A stretch of DNA of 64,000 bases, taken from NCBI GenBank assembly GCA_027021385.1, contig JALUUL010000079.1, positions 150,519 to 214,518 of the forward strand. The letters run 5' to 3'. Below, one piece after another: positions 43,584-53,743 of the stretch; the stretch's first letter is position 1; every line of letters starts with the position of its first letter. The notes beneath the pieces are model-generated. The model was given only the letters and a program-made list of their open reading frames with translations, had not been told where the DNA came from and ran no database searches. Source of the stretch: Planctomycetota bacterium (GTDB lineage: Bacteria; Planctomycetota; UBA1135; GCA-002748355). The position numbers and the translations under genes were made by a program.

Positions 43584-45442
43584 CGCCCCCTCGTTCGGAT
43601 GCGTCCTGGAGGATCCCCGCCCTCCTTGCCATCGTCCTCTGTTTAAGCATCTGGGCCTGGTTCGGGAATACGCCCTTCAGTCGGGTTCCGGGGATCGCGG
43701 ACTACATCGGGAACGAGAACGGTCGGATCGCGGGGAACTACCTGCGCTACGGATACGCGGCGACGAGGGGGGCCCAGGTCCGGAACCTCGAACCCGCTCC
43801 TCGGGACGCCTGGGTCCACTACCAGATGCATCCCGCGACCGTGGATCTCCTGACCTCGCTGGTGTTTCGCCTGACCGGAAGTCGGGAGCCCTGGGCTCAT
43901 CGCGTCCTTCCCCTCTTCGCGACCCTGGCCTCGGCCTTCCTCCTGTTCCGCGTGGCCCGTGTCTATGCGCTACCCGCCTGGCCGGCTCTCTTCCTGTTCG
44001 CCGCCTTTCCGATGACGGTCGTCCACGGGCTGAATCTCTCCTACGAGCCCTTCTGTCTTGCTTTTCTCCTCGGCATCGTCCTGGCCTACCGGCGGGGGAG
44101 CCGCGCGGGGCTGCTCTCCCTGTTCTTCCTCGGCGGCCTGTTCGACTATCCGGTCCTCTATGCAGGCCCTTTCCTGGGACTCCGCCTCCTCCACCGATCC
44201 CGCGATCCCGGCGGAGATGGCACGCCCGGGCGTAGCCTGCTCTTCGTCGCCCTCCTCGGGTTCGTCTGCCTCGCCTCGATCGGGGCGCACGTTGCACACA
44301 CCCTCTACGCCCTCGGGGATCTCCAGGGGGGAGCCGCCGCGGCCTGGGACCGCTATATCCTCGAGATCCTGACCGCGAAGAAGTGGATGCCCTCCCTCGG
44401 GGACTTCCTCGCGACCCAGGGGAGCTTCTTTCTCGAGTTCTTCACCCCTGCGGGGTTTCTGATGGCGGTCGCCGGGGTCCTGTGGTTCCGCAAATCCCTC
44501 GAGTTCCCCGAACTGCTCTTCCTCTTCGTCGGCAGCGTGCACCTCCTCGTCTTCCGGGGGCATGCGATGCTGCACGATTTCTGGCTCGTCTACTTCACGC
44601 CTTTTCTCGCCCTTTCCGGAGCCCGGGTGCTCGCTGCCCTTCCGAGGACGCCCGCCCTAGGCCTCGCCTCTCTCTGCCTCGCGTTCGGGGCGTGGACCGG
44701 GCTCGGGATCTGGAACGAGCGGGCCGCTCCTCCGGTCCGGCAGATGGGGCGGGAACTCGGGCGGCTCTTTCCCGACCGTGTCGTGCTCCACGGCTTGGCG
44801 ACCCCGGCTCCGTGGGCCCTCGAAACCTGGAGGGAGCATCCGGTCATGGACGGTCTTCTCGTGCTCGATGTGAAGCGCTTCAAGGACGCGCTCGACCGTT
44901 TGGCTTCCAACGGCTACCTGAGGAGGCCCCAGAAGGCTGTCCTTCCCCTCGACCTTCTCGAGGAAGGATGGCTCGAGCAACTCCATGCCTTCCTTCCGGG
45001 ACTCCCCGAGGAAACGAGGAAGGGGAGGGCGCGGGAGTGGCTGGTCCAGGATTGGTTCCGGGTCTTCACCGATCCCGGTTCGATCCCTCCGCTCGCAAAG
45101 GCCCTGCGGGAGAACGGCCTCGACCCGAGGGCCCTTCGGGACCGCGCCAGGAGGCTCGCGATCGCCCTCTCCCTGCCTCCCGGGAGTCGGATCGCCGTCC
45201 TGGAATCGAGGGACGGGCCTTTCGAACGTTTCCAACACCGTGAAGTCCGGCCCCTTTCTTTCGAGAAAGCCTCCACGAAGGAAGCCCTGGGCCTGTGGGT
45301 CGCCGCTTGGCCGGGAACGCCGGAAGAGAGGGCATGGAGGGCCGCCGGGAGCCGGGGACTCGAAACCAGGGAGGTCCTCCTCTGCGGGCGTCCGTTCTTC
45401 GCGCGGGTGCGCCCGCCGTCGAAGGTTCCTTCCTTGCGGTGA
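43580..45442 (+). CDS. GT-C-type membrane glycosyltransferase-like protein
   Basis: This 620-residue protein has ~9-11 membrane helices in the first ~400 residues and a C-terminal soluble domain of ~220 residues. The first periplasmic loop contains acidic residues (IADYIGNENGRIAGNYLRYGYA... WVHYQMHPATVDLLTS), as in PMT/ArnT-like GT-C enzymes that use polyprenyl-phosphate sugars. It probably glycosylates an envelope lipid, polymer or protein; donor and acceptor are unknown. It starts at the ATG overlapping the GGDEF-like stop. Confidence 0.75.
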   Translation: MTPPRSDASWRIPALLAIVLCLSIWAWFGNTPFSRVPGIADYIGNENGRIAGNYLRYGYAATRGAQVRNLEPAPRDAWVHYQMHPATVDLLTSLVFRLTGSREPWAHRVLPLFATLASAFLLFRVARVYALPAWPALFLFAAFPMTVVHGLNLSYEPFCLAFLLGIVLAYRRGSRAGLLSLFFLGGLFDYPVLYAGPFLGLRLLHRSRDPGGDGTPGRSLLFVALLGFVCLASIGAHVAHTLYALGDLQGGAAAAWDRYILEILTAKKWMPSLGDFLATQGSFFLEFFTPAGFLMAVAGVLWFRKSLEFPELLFLFVGSVHLLVFRGHAMLHDFWLVYFTPFLALSGARVLAALPRTPALGLASLCLAFGAWTGLGIWNERAAPPVRQMGRELGRLFPDRVVLHGLATPAPWALETWREHPVMDGLLVLDVKRFKDALDRLASNGYLRRPQKAVLPLDLLEEGWLEQLHAFLPGLPEETRKGRAREWLVQDWFRVFTDPGSIPPLAKALRENGLDPRALRDRARRLAIALSLPPGSRIAVLESRDGPFERFQHREVRPLSFEKASTKEALGLWVAAWPGTPEERAWRAAGSRGLETREVLLCGRPFFARVRPPSKVPSLR

Positions 45443-45462
45443 ATCGGCCACACGTGTAGAAC
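45434..45462 (+). promoter_or_regulatory. promoter-like element for the agmatinase-fold gene
   Basis: TTGCGG (45434-45439) and TAGAAC (45457-45462) are exactly 17 nt apart, overlapping the end of the GT-C gene. Transcription would start near 45470, leaving a ~65-nt leader with an SD (AGGAAGGG) before the ATG at 45535. Confidence 0.45.
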
Positions 45463-45534
45463 TCGGGCGAATTTCAAGATGAATCGCCCCGAACCCGGCG
45501 CCTGCCCAACCGGACCGGGGCAGGAAGGGATGTT

Positions 45535-46446
45535 ATGTCCGAGCTGGGTTCCTCCACCGGGGCCTTCTTGCGTTTGGGATCGCCCTACAGCGATTTCGAA
45601 CCGGCCCGTTTCGCCGTCGTCACCCTGCCCTGTGAAGCCACCCTCGGGGGGCGCAAGGGGGCGGACCGGGGGCCGGCGGCGATCTGCGAGGCTTCCCTCG
45701 GTGTGGAGTTCTTCGACGAGGAGAGCTTCCGATCCGCCGTCCGTTTCGGCATCTCGACCCTGGAACCCGAGGTTCCGAAGGGCGGAGCCGAGGAGATCGA
45801 GTCCTGGCTCCAGGGATACGCGGGCAGCCTCCTTCGAGAAGGGAAACGGGTCTTCTGGCTCGGTGGAGAAGGTTCGATCACCTTCGGTCTGGCCCGGGCC
45901 TACCTGAACTACTACCGGAGCCTTTCGATCCTCCATCTCGACGCCCACGCGAATCTCCGCCAGAGTTTCCAGGGGGAGCGCTTCGGCCGGATGACCGTGA
46001 TGAACCGCCTGCGCAACGAGGTGCCGATCGTCCAGGTCGGGATCCGGTCCCTGTGCGAGGAGGAGGCGGACCTCGTCGACAAGGGCCGCGTGACGACCCT
46101 GTTTGCGCACGACATCGCCGAGCGCCCGCTCAAGGCCGAAGTCATCCCTGATATCTGTGACAGCCTCACCGAACACGTCTTCGTCAACCTGGACATGTCG
46201 GTCTTCGACCCCTCCCTCTGTCCCGGAACGAACCTTCCCGTTCCCGGGGGGCTTTCCTGGCAGACCGTATGCGAGATCCTGCGCGCGGTGGCCCGGGACC
46301 GGGACATCGTCGGCATGGATGTCGTCGAGTGCGTGCCGATCGAGGGGCACCCGGTGACCGAGTCCGTTGCCGCGCGCATGATCTACAAGGTCATGGGCTT
46401 CCTCGGTCATTTCCGGAAATGGCCGGCTATGGAGGTCCGGACCTAG
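45535..46446 (+). CDS. agmatinase/ureohydrolase-fold protein lacking metal ligands
   Basis: This 303-residue protein aligns along its length with agmatinase/arginase family enzymes, with their GPAAI start motif and the C-terminal PGTNLPVPGGLSW and IVGMDVVECVP. The Mn ligands are only partly kept. GGDHS reads GGEGS (His to Gly at 113), DAHxD reads DAHAN (Asp to Asn at 140) and DxDxxDP reads DMSVFDP (Asp to Ser at 222). D136, H138 and D220 remain. Canonical ureohydrolase activity is therefore unlikely, and it may be a regulatory or otherwise neofunctionalised protein. The gene for an NtrC-type regulator follows at 34 nt and may be co-transcribed. Confidence 0.85.
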   Translation: MSELGSSTGAFLRLGSPYSDFEPARFAVVTLPCEATLGGRKGADRGPAAICEASLGVEFFDEESFRSAVRFGISTLEPEVPKGGAEEIESWLQGYAGSLLREGKRVFWLGGEGSITFGLARAYLNYYRSLSILHLDAHANLRQSFQGERFGRMTVMNRLRNEVPIVQVGIRSLCEEEADLVDKGRVTTLFAHDIAERPLKAEVIPDICDSLTEHVFVNLDMSVFDPSLCPGTNLPVPGGLSWQTVCEILRAVARDRDIVGMDVVECVPIEGHPVTESVAARMIYKVMGFLGHFRKWPAMEVRT

Positions 46447-46480
46447 GACCCTCCGGCGCGCGCTTCGATCTGGAGTCTGG

Positions 46481-47816
<1,336 letters not shown>

Positions 47817-47830
<14 letters not shown>

Positions 47831-49955
47831 GTCCGGGTCCGCCCTCCTGCTCTTCTTCTTCCTGCTTCCGGGGCCATCCCCCCTGCGACAGTCCCCGGAA
47901 ACGGGGGGGCGGCCCGTCGGATTCCGGACCTGGCTCTGGCCGGCCGGCGGACCGGCCCGCGATCGTCGCTTCGCAGAGGCGCTTCGTCGTATCGGGATCT
48001 CGGGGACATGCGTCGACAACGAACAGGACCCCGCCCCCGTCGCCGCCCTCGGAATCCCGTTCTATCTCGACCACGCGGCCGGCAAGGGGGTCCTGCACCT
48101 CCGGGCCCCGGACTTCGATCGCGTCCGGAAGGCCTATGAGGCCGAACGCGACCCCGCCCTCTTGAAGCGCCCTCATTCCCTCCTCTCCCCCAAGGTGCGC
48201 GTCGACCTGAAGCGGCGGATCCGAGAGCGGGTCGAACGGGCCCGAAAGCATGGGCCCGCCTGGATCTCAATCGAGGACGAGATCTCGACGACCCGGTTCA
48301 CGAATCCGATCGACTTCGATTTCTCCCCCCAGGCGCTACAGGCCTTCCGGTCGTGGATGCGCCGCAGATACGGTTCGGCGGAGGCCCTCCGGCGGATCTG
48401 GCCGGGAAGGGTTCCAGACTTCGAGGACCTGGTTCCGAGGACGACGGACGAGGTCAGGCGGCGGGAGTTCCCGAAGGGGCCCTGGCCCCGGAACCTCGCC
48501 GATTGGAACGACCACCTCCGCTTCCAGGACCAGATCCTCGCGGAACTCGTCGGAGACCTGCTCGATCTCTGCCGCGAACTCGCCCCGGGGATTCCGGCCG
48601 GCTTCGAGGGAGGACAGCCTCCTTCCGCATTCGGGGGATACGACTGGCGTCTCCTGCTGGCCGAAGCGGACGCAGTCGAGGTCTACGACATCGGGGGGGC
48701 GCGGGAACTCGTCCGCTCCTGGAAGAAGGAGGGCTGCCTGCATTTCGAGACCCTGTTCCCCGTCGAGGGAGGGGGCGGCCAGGACCTCGCGGTCGCTCGC
48801 CTCTACGACATGCTGGCGCACGGACTCGATGGGGCCGTCGTATGGAGCGCGGGGAGGGTCTTCGCCGGTACGGACCCCTCCGAACTCACGGTCTTCGGAA
48901 AGGCCCTCGCAAAGGAACTGCCGCGCCTTCGGAACCCCAGGGTCCGGGCGCTCGCGGGGGCCCGGGTCGATCCGGGGCGGATCGGGATCCTGGAGAGCCA
49001 GGAATCGGTCCGACTCCACTGGATGCTCGATTCGCGGAGGGACGGCCGCACCTGGATCCGTCGTTTCGGGTCCCATGAACGAAAGCATTCGACCTCGCAG
49101 AGCCTCCGCCTTTCCTGGATCCGTCTGCTTCAGGACCTGGGCTACGCCTTCCGGTTCGTGCATCCCTCCGAACTCTCGCCGAGGCGCTTCGACCGGCGCC
49201 GCCTGCCGAAGGTCCTGATCCTTCCCGGCAGCCTCGCCCTCTCCGGGGAGACGATCGCGGGCATCCGCCGCTTCGCGACTCTCGGCGGTCTCGTCCTGGC
49301 CGACGAGACCCCTGCACGATACGACGAATATCTGAGGCTCCGGGAACGTCCCGCTCTCGACGAGTGGTTCGGAATCGAGCGCTCCGAGGGGCGGAGGTTC
49401 CTTTGCGGTGGACGTATCGAGGAGGGCGCGCCCCGCCTGCCGAGCGGTCTCGCCCTTGTCGAAAGCGGTCTTCGACCCGAAGGGCTGACTCGAGCCGAAT
49501 GGGTCGGGAAGAACGGCTTCTCCTTCGTCCGGCCCCGGGGCGAGGGCCGGTCGGTCCTCCTCGATCTGGACCTCGCTTCCTATCATCGGGAACGCCTCCG
49601 CGAGGATCGGGCGGCGGCCTGCCGCGAACTCCGAGCCAGGATGCGAAGGTTGCTGGAAGCTCACGAGGTCCTTCCGGTCGCCCTCGTCCGGGTCCCCGGG
49701 TACCCGACCGTTCTCGAAAAGGTCTCGCTCCGCGCGGGCTCGCGACGGTTCCTCGTCATCCGTGCGAATGTCTGCGAGGATCCCACGCTCTTCACCCGTC
49801 TGGTCGCGATGGGTTCCAGGAAGGCGACGCTCTGGATCCCCTCCGCCGCAACGGTCCGGGAACTCTTCTCTGGAGAAGTCCTGGGGCGCGGGCGGAAGAT
49901 CTCCTTCCGTTTCGATCCCGTCCGGGGAACCTTCCTGGAACTCGAGAGGCTTTGA
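47817..49955 (+). CDS. secreted GH42-like glycoside hydrolase
   Basis: This 712-residue protein begins with a signal peptide (SALLLFFFLLPGPSPLRQS). Residues ~30-390 look like the TIM barrel of GH42-type beta-galactosidases. Candidate catalytic acids are E153/E155 in WISIEDEIS and E311 in CLHFETLFPVEGGGG. Residues ~395-580 (WIRLLQDLGYAFRFVHPSEL... LILPGSLALSGETIAGIRRFATLGG) match the Rossmann-like trimerisation domain of this family. A C-terminal beta domain follows. The acid/base site reads EDE, not the usual NE, so activity is probable but substrate and chemistry are uncertain. The ATG overlaps the regulator gene. Confidence 0.7.
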
Positions 49956-49959
49956 ACCG

Positions 49960-50796
49960 ATGGTCCGTCCGACGAGTCCGCTCGAAGGACCGGGGATGCG
50001 CGTCCTCGGCACTCCGGTCTGGTCGCTCGAGGTCGGAGAGGAGGAGGAGATCCTGTGCGTTTCGGATCTGCACCTGACACCGGAGCATGAGGAGGTTTCC
50101 CTCGCCTTTTTCAACCTCTGCCGGAGCCGGCCCGAGAACGGAATCCTGATCGTGCTCGGCGACCTTTTCGACGCCTGGGTCGGTCCCCGGCAGCGGAAGG
50201 CCAGGGGTTGGAGGGAACTCTGCGGACTCCTGGCCCGCGGGTGGAGGGGGCGACGGGTCTACCTCCTGCACGGCAACCGGGACTATCTCCTGGAGTCGCG
50301 ATTCGCCGAAGCGACGGGTTCGGTCGTCGTTCCCGGCGGGCTCCTCCTGCGTCGCCCCGGGGGAAGGACTCTTCTCTGCCTCCACGGGGATGAACTCTGC
50401 ACGCGGGACCATGCCTACCAGCGCGCGAAGCGGCGGCTTCGTTCCGCCCCGATGCGGAAGCTCGTCTCCGGTCTTCCCTGGTTCCTCACGCGGCGGCTCG
50501 CGGCCCGGGCGCGCGCGAAGAGTCGCACGGTCGTCCGGGCGGCGGATCCGGCGACCCTGCTTCCTCCCCCTGAGGCGCTGGCCGCGGCGGCGGAGCTCCA
50601 TGATGGTCCCCTCCTCTTCGGCCACATCCATCGGCTCGCGCGCGGACCGTTGCGGGAAGAAGGTTCCCCCTCCCCGGAGTACTTCGTCCTCCCCGCCTTC
50701 GAGCCACCCTCCTTCGGCCATGCCCTGTGGGCCGGGGACCTCCCCGTCCACCTCGAGGCCGGCGCGAGATCCCCCTGGGGATCTCCGCTCGTCTGA
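49960..50796 (+). CDS. lpxH: UDP-2,3-diacylglucosamine diphosphatase, LpxH-like
   Basis: LpxH hydrolyses UDP-2,3-diacylglucosamine to lipid X in lipid A synthesis. The 278 residues contain the metallophosphoesterase set in order: SDLHL (35-39), GDLFDAW (67-73), HGNRDYL (104-110), LHGDELCTRD and GHIHR. The CTRD segment and the length favour LpxH over other phosphoesterases. The ~30-residue N-terminal extension is unusual. It follows the GH42-like gene by 4 nt and supports an LPS-bearing outer membrane. Confidence 0.83.
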   Translation: MVRPTSPLEGPGMRVLGTPVWSLEVGEEEEILCVSDLHLTPEHEEVSLAFFNLCRSRPENGILIVLGDLFDAWVGPRQRKARGWRELCGLLARGWRGRRVYLLHGNRDYLLESRFAEATGSVVVPGGLLLRRPGGRTLLCLHGDELCTRDHAYQRAKRRLRSAPMRKLVSGLPWFLTRRLAARARAKSRTVVRAADPATLLPPPEALAAAAELHDGPLLFGHIHRLARGPLREEGSPSPEYFVLPAFEPPSFGHALWAGDLPVHLEAGARSPWGSPLV

Positions 50797-50915
50797 GGGG
50801 GGATTCCCCCGGAGGGCGGGGAAGCGATTCATAGATTCCGTCGATGGGGAAGGGGGTTCGGAAAGGGTTCCAAGGCTCGGGCGGGAATGCCGATCAGGGG
50901 GCGGGGGGGCATTCG

Positions 50916-51263
50916 ATGCACGCGTTGCTGCTGGCCTATCTCGAGTCGGTTCTCGCCGCCAAGACGGCGCGCCTGGAGGTCCGGAATCCGGACCTCCTCG
51001 CCTGGGTCCAGGACCTGTTGCACGGGGACCCCTCCGCCCGGGAGGCGGCCGGCGCGTGGGTGCGCCGCCAGGGAGTGTCGGTCGTCCCCTCCATGCTCGG
51101 ACTCCTGAGATACCCGCACCGCAAGGTGCACGATTGGGTCGAGGAGACCCTGCTTTCCTTCGGCCCTCCGGTCGTTCCCGTGTTGCGCGAGCAGATCCGG
51201 ATCGGACCGCGGTCCCTTCGCGGGGAGATCGAACGACTCCTCGGGCGTCTCGAAGCGGCTTGA
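50916..51263 (+). CDS. small helical (HEAT-like) protein
   Basis: This ~115-residue soluble protein consists of helix pairs resembling HEAT/armadillo repeats (SAREAAGAWVRRQGVSVVPSML, VHDWVEETLLSFGPPVVPVLREQI). No catalytic motif is seen. The ATG at 50916 is preferred because residues from the upstream ATG (50844) are Gly-rich and uncharacteristic; the SD is G-rich and ambiguous. It may be an adaptor. It ends 21 nt before the convergent UGM-like gene. Confidence 0.6.
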   Translation: MHALLLAYLESVLAAKTARLEVRNPDLLAWVQDLLHGDPSAREAAGAWVRRQGVSVVPSMLGLLRYPHRKVHDWVEETLLSFGPPVVPVLREQIRIGPRSLRGEIERLLGRLEAA

Positions 51264-51284
51264 CCGGGGGAGAATCCGTAAGGG

Positions 51285-52622
51285 TCAGGCGGGAAGGCTC
51301 AGCGGAAGGTCGTCGCCCGTCTCCGCGAGCCTGGCGATATGTGCCCGTGCCTGGAAGGCCCGCTGCACGCACTGGTCGGAGTTGTGGTACTCGTAGCGGC
51401 CGAAGCGGCCGATCGAAAGAAGCCCCGAGCGGTCGAACCAGGCCCTAAGTCTCGCGATCCTGTCGGGGAAGGCCAGGTTCTGGTCGATGTAGGCGTAGCG
51501 GCTGTGAAAGGGGTGCAGGACCACGACGTCCTCGCGCCGGAAGAGGCCGCAAGTCTCGAGGGCGCGGCACAGGTCTCCGAGCCATTCCTTTCCGGTTTCC
51601 AGGGTTCCGCGGTAGGTCACCTCGGCCATGAAGGACACGTGGCCCTCGGGCGCGTTCTCCGGGCTGTAGTTCGAGAAGAAGGTCACGCGGTTCGCGGGCC
51701 CCTGGTCCTCGAAGGGCAGGTAGATCCAGGAAAGGGGGTCCAAGCCTCGATCGCTCCGGCATCCGATCAGGACGTTGGCCAGTGAGATCGGACGGAGTTC
51801 TGCGCATTCCAGGCGGATCTCCTCGGGGAGGCCCTCGAAGACCTCCGCCAGGACCGGGAGGGGAATCGTGTTCACGACGAGATCGGTCGGATCTCCGTCC
51901 ACTTCCCAACCTCCGCCTCGTCGTCTGAGGTTGCGGACCTCGTGTCCGGTCACGAGACGGTCGCCGAGGCCCTCCGCAATGCCGTCGGTCAGGGCCTGGA
52001 AGCCTCCTCTGCGCGGATAGAAGAAGCGCGCCTGGTGTGTGTACCCGCGGGTTTCGAGTCCGGACACGGCTTTGAGGATGTCGTCCACCGGCGCATCGGG
52101 GACCCGGCCCGCGACCCAGAGGGACGACATTTCGCGGAGGTCGCATTCCCAGATCTTCTCGTTGTAGGGAATCATGAAGTGGTCGGCGAATCCCTTGCCC
52201 ATCTTCCAGAGGATCCAGGAGTGGAAGTCCTCCGGACAGGGTTCTCCCCCCTTCCGCCGTTCGACGGCCTCGAGGTAGCCCTTCAGGCATTCGAACTTGG
52301 CTTGCGGCGTCAGGGAGGCGATTCCGTTCTCGAAGGGATAGGGGACGTAGCGATCGTGCCAGAGGATCCGGGTCCGGCGTTCGGTCTCGACGAGGGAGTC
52401 CGAACCGGCTCTCTCCTTCATCCAGTCGAGGGTCGCCCGGTCCTTCGAGAAGAGGATGTGTCCGCCGGCGTGGTCGAAGGTGAAACCGTCGACGACCGAG
52501 GAACGGCAGAGGCCCCCCGCCTCCCCGGAGCTTTCGAGGACGAGGACGTCGTGGCCGTCTTGGAGCAGGAGGCGCGCGAGGGTCAACCCCGTGACGCCGG
52601 CGCCGAGAATCGTGATCTTCAA
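51285..52622 (-). CDS. FAD-dependent UGM/protoporphyrinogen-oxidase-like protein
   Basis: This 445-residue flavoprotein has the FAD-binding motif ILGAGVTGLTLARLLLQDGHDVLVLE at the N-terminus and GGLCRSSVVDGFTFDHAGGHI soon after. PYPFENGIASL and the IPYNEKIWECDLREMSSLWVAGRVP segment resemble UDP-galactopyranose mutase and related sugar-acting flavoenzymes. The C-terminal GRFGRYEYHNSDQCVQRAFQ closes the flavin site. It probably acts on a nucleotide sugar or polyprenyl substrate for envelope polysaccharide. It starts at TTG, with a CCGGAGT 7 nt upstream. Confidence 0.8.
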   Translation of the reverse strand: MKITILGAGVTGLTLARLLLQDGHDVLVLESSGEAGGLCRSSVVDGFTFDHAGGHILFSKDRATLDWMKERAGSDSLVETERRTRILWHDRYVPYPFENGIASLTPQAKFECLKGYLEAVERRKGGEPCPEDFHSWILWKMGKGFADHFMIPYNEKIWECDLREMSSLWVAGRVPDAPVDDILKAVSGLETRGYTHQARFFYPRRGGFQALTDGIAEGLGDRLVTGHEVRNLRRRGGGWEVDGDPTDLVVNTIPLPVLAEVFEGLPEEIRLECAELRPISLANVLIGCRSDRGLDPLSWIYLPFEDQGPANRVTFFSNYSPENAPEGHVSFMAEVTYRGTLETGKEWLGDLCRALETCGLFRREDVVVLHPFHSRYAYIDQNLAFPDRIARLRAWFDRSGLLSIGRFGRYEYHNSDQCVQRAFQARAHIARLAETGDDLPLSLPA

Positions 52623-52767
52623 AGGCGGACTCCGGAGAAATCGACGAGAGAGGGGGGAGGCCGAAGGCCCCGGCCTCGGGGACGCGGAAGTCTACACGCC
52701 TCCGAAGCGGGTCCGCGAGATCCCCGCCATCTTTCCCCGGACGGCGGGGCCTCGTCCCCGACCCGGG

Positions 52768-52773
52768 TAGAAT
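52768..52773 (+). promoter_or_regulatory. -10-like box TAGAAT 6 nt before the next gene
   Basis: TAGAAT ends 6 nt before the ATG at 52780, which lacks an SD. The arrangement suggests a leaderless transcript, although no -35 is clear. Confidence 0.4.
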
Positions 52774-52779
52774 CCGGGG

Positions 52780-53703
52780 ATGCTCCTCCCGACCTGCGTG
52801 CTGCTCTTGGCCGGTCTCGCCGCCGTTTCCGCTCCGGTGACGCCGGGGGATCCGCGTCCCCTCGTGATCCTCGCCCGTATGGATCCGGGGACCTTTGCGG
52901 AACTCGGGAAGGCGCTCGAACGCTGGAGCGGCGGCGTGGGACGGAAGGGACCGGAACTTCCCTGGAAACTGCGCAGGATCGGGCTCCGGACCTCGGGGAC
53001 ACTCCCTCCCCCTTCCCGTTTCGACCTCTGTGTTGCCTGGCCCCGTTCGAAGATCCTGTCCAGGACCGGAGACCTCCGGGCCCTGGACCGGGACGGGAGG
53101 AAATGGCTGCCGTTTCGGGTGCGTTCCTATGCGCTCTTCGGTGCCGGGACCCCTCCACGTCCGATCACCGGCCTCGAGGTGGGAGGGGATGCGAGGATCC
53201 TCCTGCCCGATCCCCGAGCCGAACCCGAGATCGTCGAGGTCTACGCCTCCGTCCTCGAGAATCTCGGGGAGGGGGTGCTTCGCCGGATCCTGCTCCGGGA
53301 CGCGGGGATCCCTCTTCTCCATTCGGAGGGGATCCGGGACCGGCTGGGTTCGAACACCCCTCCGGCCCCCTTCGGACTCTGCGACCTCGAAGGAGGGGAT
53401 CCGCCGCCCGGGACGGGCCCGCTTCCCTCCGCGCGCCTCGTCCTGGCCGTCTCCCGGTCCACGGCTTCGCCAAAGGACGCCCGCTCGATCGCGTTCTTCC
53501 TGGCGGAGGGGAGCGGACTCCGGAGGGAAGGGCTCCGCCCGATGCGGGCGCCCGGAGCGGAATCCTTGCGCCGGGTCCGTGTCTTGCTCGGAGCCGAGGA
53601 GGAAGCGGGACGCCCTGACGAATGGCTGCCGTCCTGGATGGAAACCGGCCTGCTTCTCCTTTTCGGGCTCCTGTTCGTCGGAATCCTCCTGCGCAACCGT
53701 TGA
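52780..53703 (+). CDS. exported hypothetical protein with C-terminal membrane anchor
   Basis: This 307-residue protein has an N-terminal signal peptide (PTCVLLLAGLAAVSAPV) and a C-terminal membrane helix (ETGLLLLFGLLFVGILL). The alpha/beta periplasmic part (LVILARMDPGTFAELGKALERWS, PEIVEVYASVLENLGEGVLRRILL, ARLVLAVSRSTA) loosely recalls type-2 solute-binding proteins, especially molybdate-type. The family is not firmly recognised. No SD is present. Confidence 0.6.
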   Translation: MLLPTCVLLLAGLAAVSAPVTPGDPRPLVILARMDPGTFAELGKALERWSGGVGRKGPELPWKLRRIGLRTSGTLPPPSRFDLCVAWPRSKILSRTGDLRALDRDGRKWLPFRVRSYALFGAGTPPRPITGLEVGGDARILLPDPRAEPEIVEVYASVLENLGEGVLRRILLRDAGIPLLHSEGIRDRLGSNTPPAPFGLCDLEGGDPPPGTGPLPSARLVLAVSRSTASPKDARSIAFFLAEGSGLRREGLRPMRAPGAESLRRVRVLLGAEEEAGRPDEWLPSWMETGLLLLFGLLFVGILLRNR

Positions 53704-53743
53704 GCTCCGCAGCGGGCTTCGATTTTCCCGGGAGGTCCGCATC

